From Sinomicrobium kalidii (GTDB taxonomy: Bacteria; Bacteroidota; Bacteroidia; Flavobacteriales; Flavobacteriaceae): 64,000 nt of DNA. The position numbers were made by a program, and so were the translations under genes. Below, one piece after another: positions 63,393-64,000 of this stretch. Each line of letters opens with the position of its first letter. Position 1 is the stretch's first letter. The notes below the pieces were generated by a model. That model saw only the letters and a list, made by a program, of their open reading frames with translations. It made no database searches and was not told where the DNA came from. The DNA is taken from NCBI RefSeq assembly GCF_021183825.1, contig NZ_CP089211.1, positions 3,211,501-3,275,500 of the forward strand, read 5' to 3'.

Positions 63393-63578
63393 ATGTTAAG
63401 ATATATCAAGGACCATATGGCGAGTATCGCCGGGATTGAGATCTATCCCATCATCTCGCTGTCCATCTTTTTTCTCTTTTTCGTGGGCCTGTTCTGGTGG
63501 GTCTTTACCGCGAGGAAGGAATATATAGAAAATGTAAAGCAAATTCCGTTGGAACCGGAGGAAAACGAGCAATTATGA
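63393..63578 (+). CDS. ccoQ: CcoQ-like small subunit
   Basis: 61 residues with one transmembrane helix ([21 protein letters not shown]) and a polar tail. It starts 2 bp after ccoNO and its stop overlaps the ccoP start (ATGA), so position and form fit CcoQ or a FixQ-type linker. Confidence 0.85.
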   Translation: MLRYIKDHMASIAGIEIYPIISLSIFFLFFVGLFWWVFTARKEYIENVKQIPLEPEENEQL

Positions 63579-64000
63579 GAACATTTTCATCGTATCTCAG
63601 GGTCATAGCCATAGTAGCCTTAGTATTCGGGGCTGCGGAATATTTTATCGATTCCGGGGACAAGCCCGCCTTTATCGAATACCCGGAAGTGCTCCTTTTC
63701 ATGCTGGTATTTACCATCCTTCTCGTGGCCGTGGAAGCCGTATTGGCTGCACTGCGACGCCTTACCGAAGTGATGATGACGGAAGAACAACGGGAAACAC
63801 AGGCCGAAAAAGAAGTGTGGTACCGGAAATGGTACAAAAAGCTGACCAGGTCCAGACCGATGGAAGAGGAAGGCGAAATTTTACTGGACCACAATTACGA
63901 CGGTATCCGGGAACTCGACAACTCCCTGCCGCCCTGGTGGCTGTACGGGTTTTACCTGTCTATCGTCTTTGCCGTGGTTTACCTGGTGCGGTTTCACGTT
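63575..64000 (+). CDS. ccoP: cbb3 oxidase subunit III CcoP, N-terminal part (cut by window end)
   Basis: 142 residues are visible and no stop is reached at base 64000. Two transmembrane helices near residues 5-23 and 38-58, an amphipathic stretch, and then [18 protein letters not shown], the signature that precedes the third helix of CcoP. The two cytochrome c domains should lie beyond the window. The start overlaps ccoQ by 4 bp. Confidence 0.93.
   Translation, partial: MRTFSSYLRVIAIVALVFGAAEYFIDSGDKPAFIEYPEVLLFMLVFTILLVAVEAVLAALRRLTEVMMTEEQRETQAEKEVWYRKWYKKLTRSRPMEEEGEILLDHNYDGIRELDNSLPPWWLYGFYLSIVFAVVYLVRFHV

Overview
The window comes from a member of the Bacteroidota, most likely a facultatively denitrifying flavobacterium. 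The evidence is the FecI/FecR/STN-TonB receptor cassette, abundant lipoproteins with a Ser-Cys or Ala-Cys lipobox followed by Asp/Asn-rich linkers, a fused CcoNO cbb3 oxidase, an atypical (clade II-like) nos cluster, and promoters carrying the Bacteroidota -7 element TAnnTTTG in place of a sigma70 -10 box. No rRNA, tRNA, intact insertion sequence or CRISPR array was recognised.

Layout. 1-3.5 kb: accessory DNA, with the end of an RHS-repeat gene whose AT-rich C-terminal tip looks like an exchanged toxin module, a small membrane protein (candidate immunity), and an IS982-like transposase fragment. 3.5-7.5 kb: sigma/anti-sigma/TonB receptor unit. 7.7-10.8 kb: three secreted lipoproteins. 11-13.5 kb: housekeeping ffh and folD, with a MITE-like element at the folD stop codon. 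13.7-15.7 kb: two ECF-type sigma factors around a 34-residue cysteine-rich metallothionein-like gene. 15.8-20.8 kb: two short-chain dehydrogenases, a choice-of-anchor lipoprotein and a glutamate-receptor-like K+ channel.

21-29 kb: a cysteine-free Crp/Fnr regulator, a TDT/SLAC1-type anion carrier, and a nitrate-reductase-type molybdoenzyme with a NarI-like cytochrome b, a four-cluster ferredoxin, a Tat-type Rieske protein and mobA. 29-39.4 kb (minus strand): a long nos operon reading cytochrome c, nosZ, nosB-like, nosL, nosD, nosF, nosY, nadA, nadB, and a polytopic His-rich protein. 39.7-43.3 kb: OprC/NosA-like copper receptor, copper-type lipoprotein and thioredoxin-like protein. 43.4-49 kb: an uncharacterised TIM-barrel protein, split anaerobic ribonucleotide reductase (nrdD plus a separate 53-residue glycyl-radical piece), nrdG, and an Fe-S Rrf2 regulator. 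49-55 kb: quinol NO reductase, RIC/ScdA, CopD-like protein, then an outer-membrane channel and a SCO protein. 55-58.4 kb: nirV, a lipoprotein nirK-cytochrome c fusion, and an Fnr-type regulator. 58.5-64 kb: ccoI, ccoS, ccoNO, ccoQ and the start of ccoP.

How it works together: nitrate to nitrite (Nas-type complex), nitrite to NO (NirK), NO to N2O (qNor), N2O to N2 (NosZ), with copper import and delivery proteins, cbb3 oxidase for microaerobic respiration, oxygen-independent dNTP synthesis, and NO-damage repair. The strongest new observation is regulatory. Nine 14-bp palindromes of the form ATGAY-N4-RTCAT lie upstream of the transcription units for denitrification, cbb3, copper uptake and the unknown TIM-barrel gene. 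In eight of the nine the palindrome centre is exactly 29.5 bp upstream of the -7 element (30.5 in the ninth), which is the geometry of a class II Fnr/Dnr activator site near -41.
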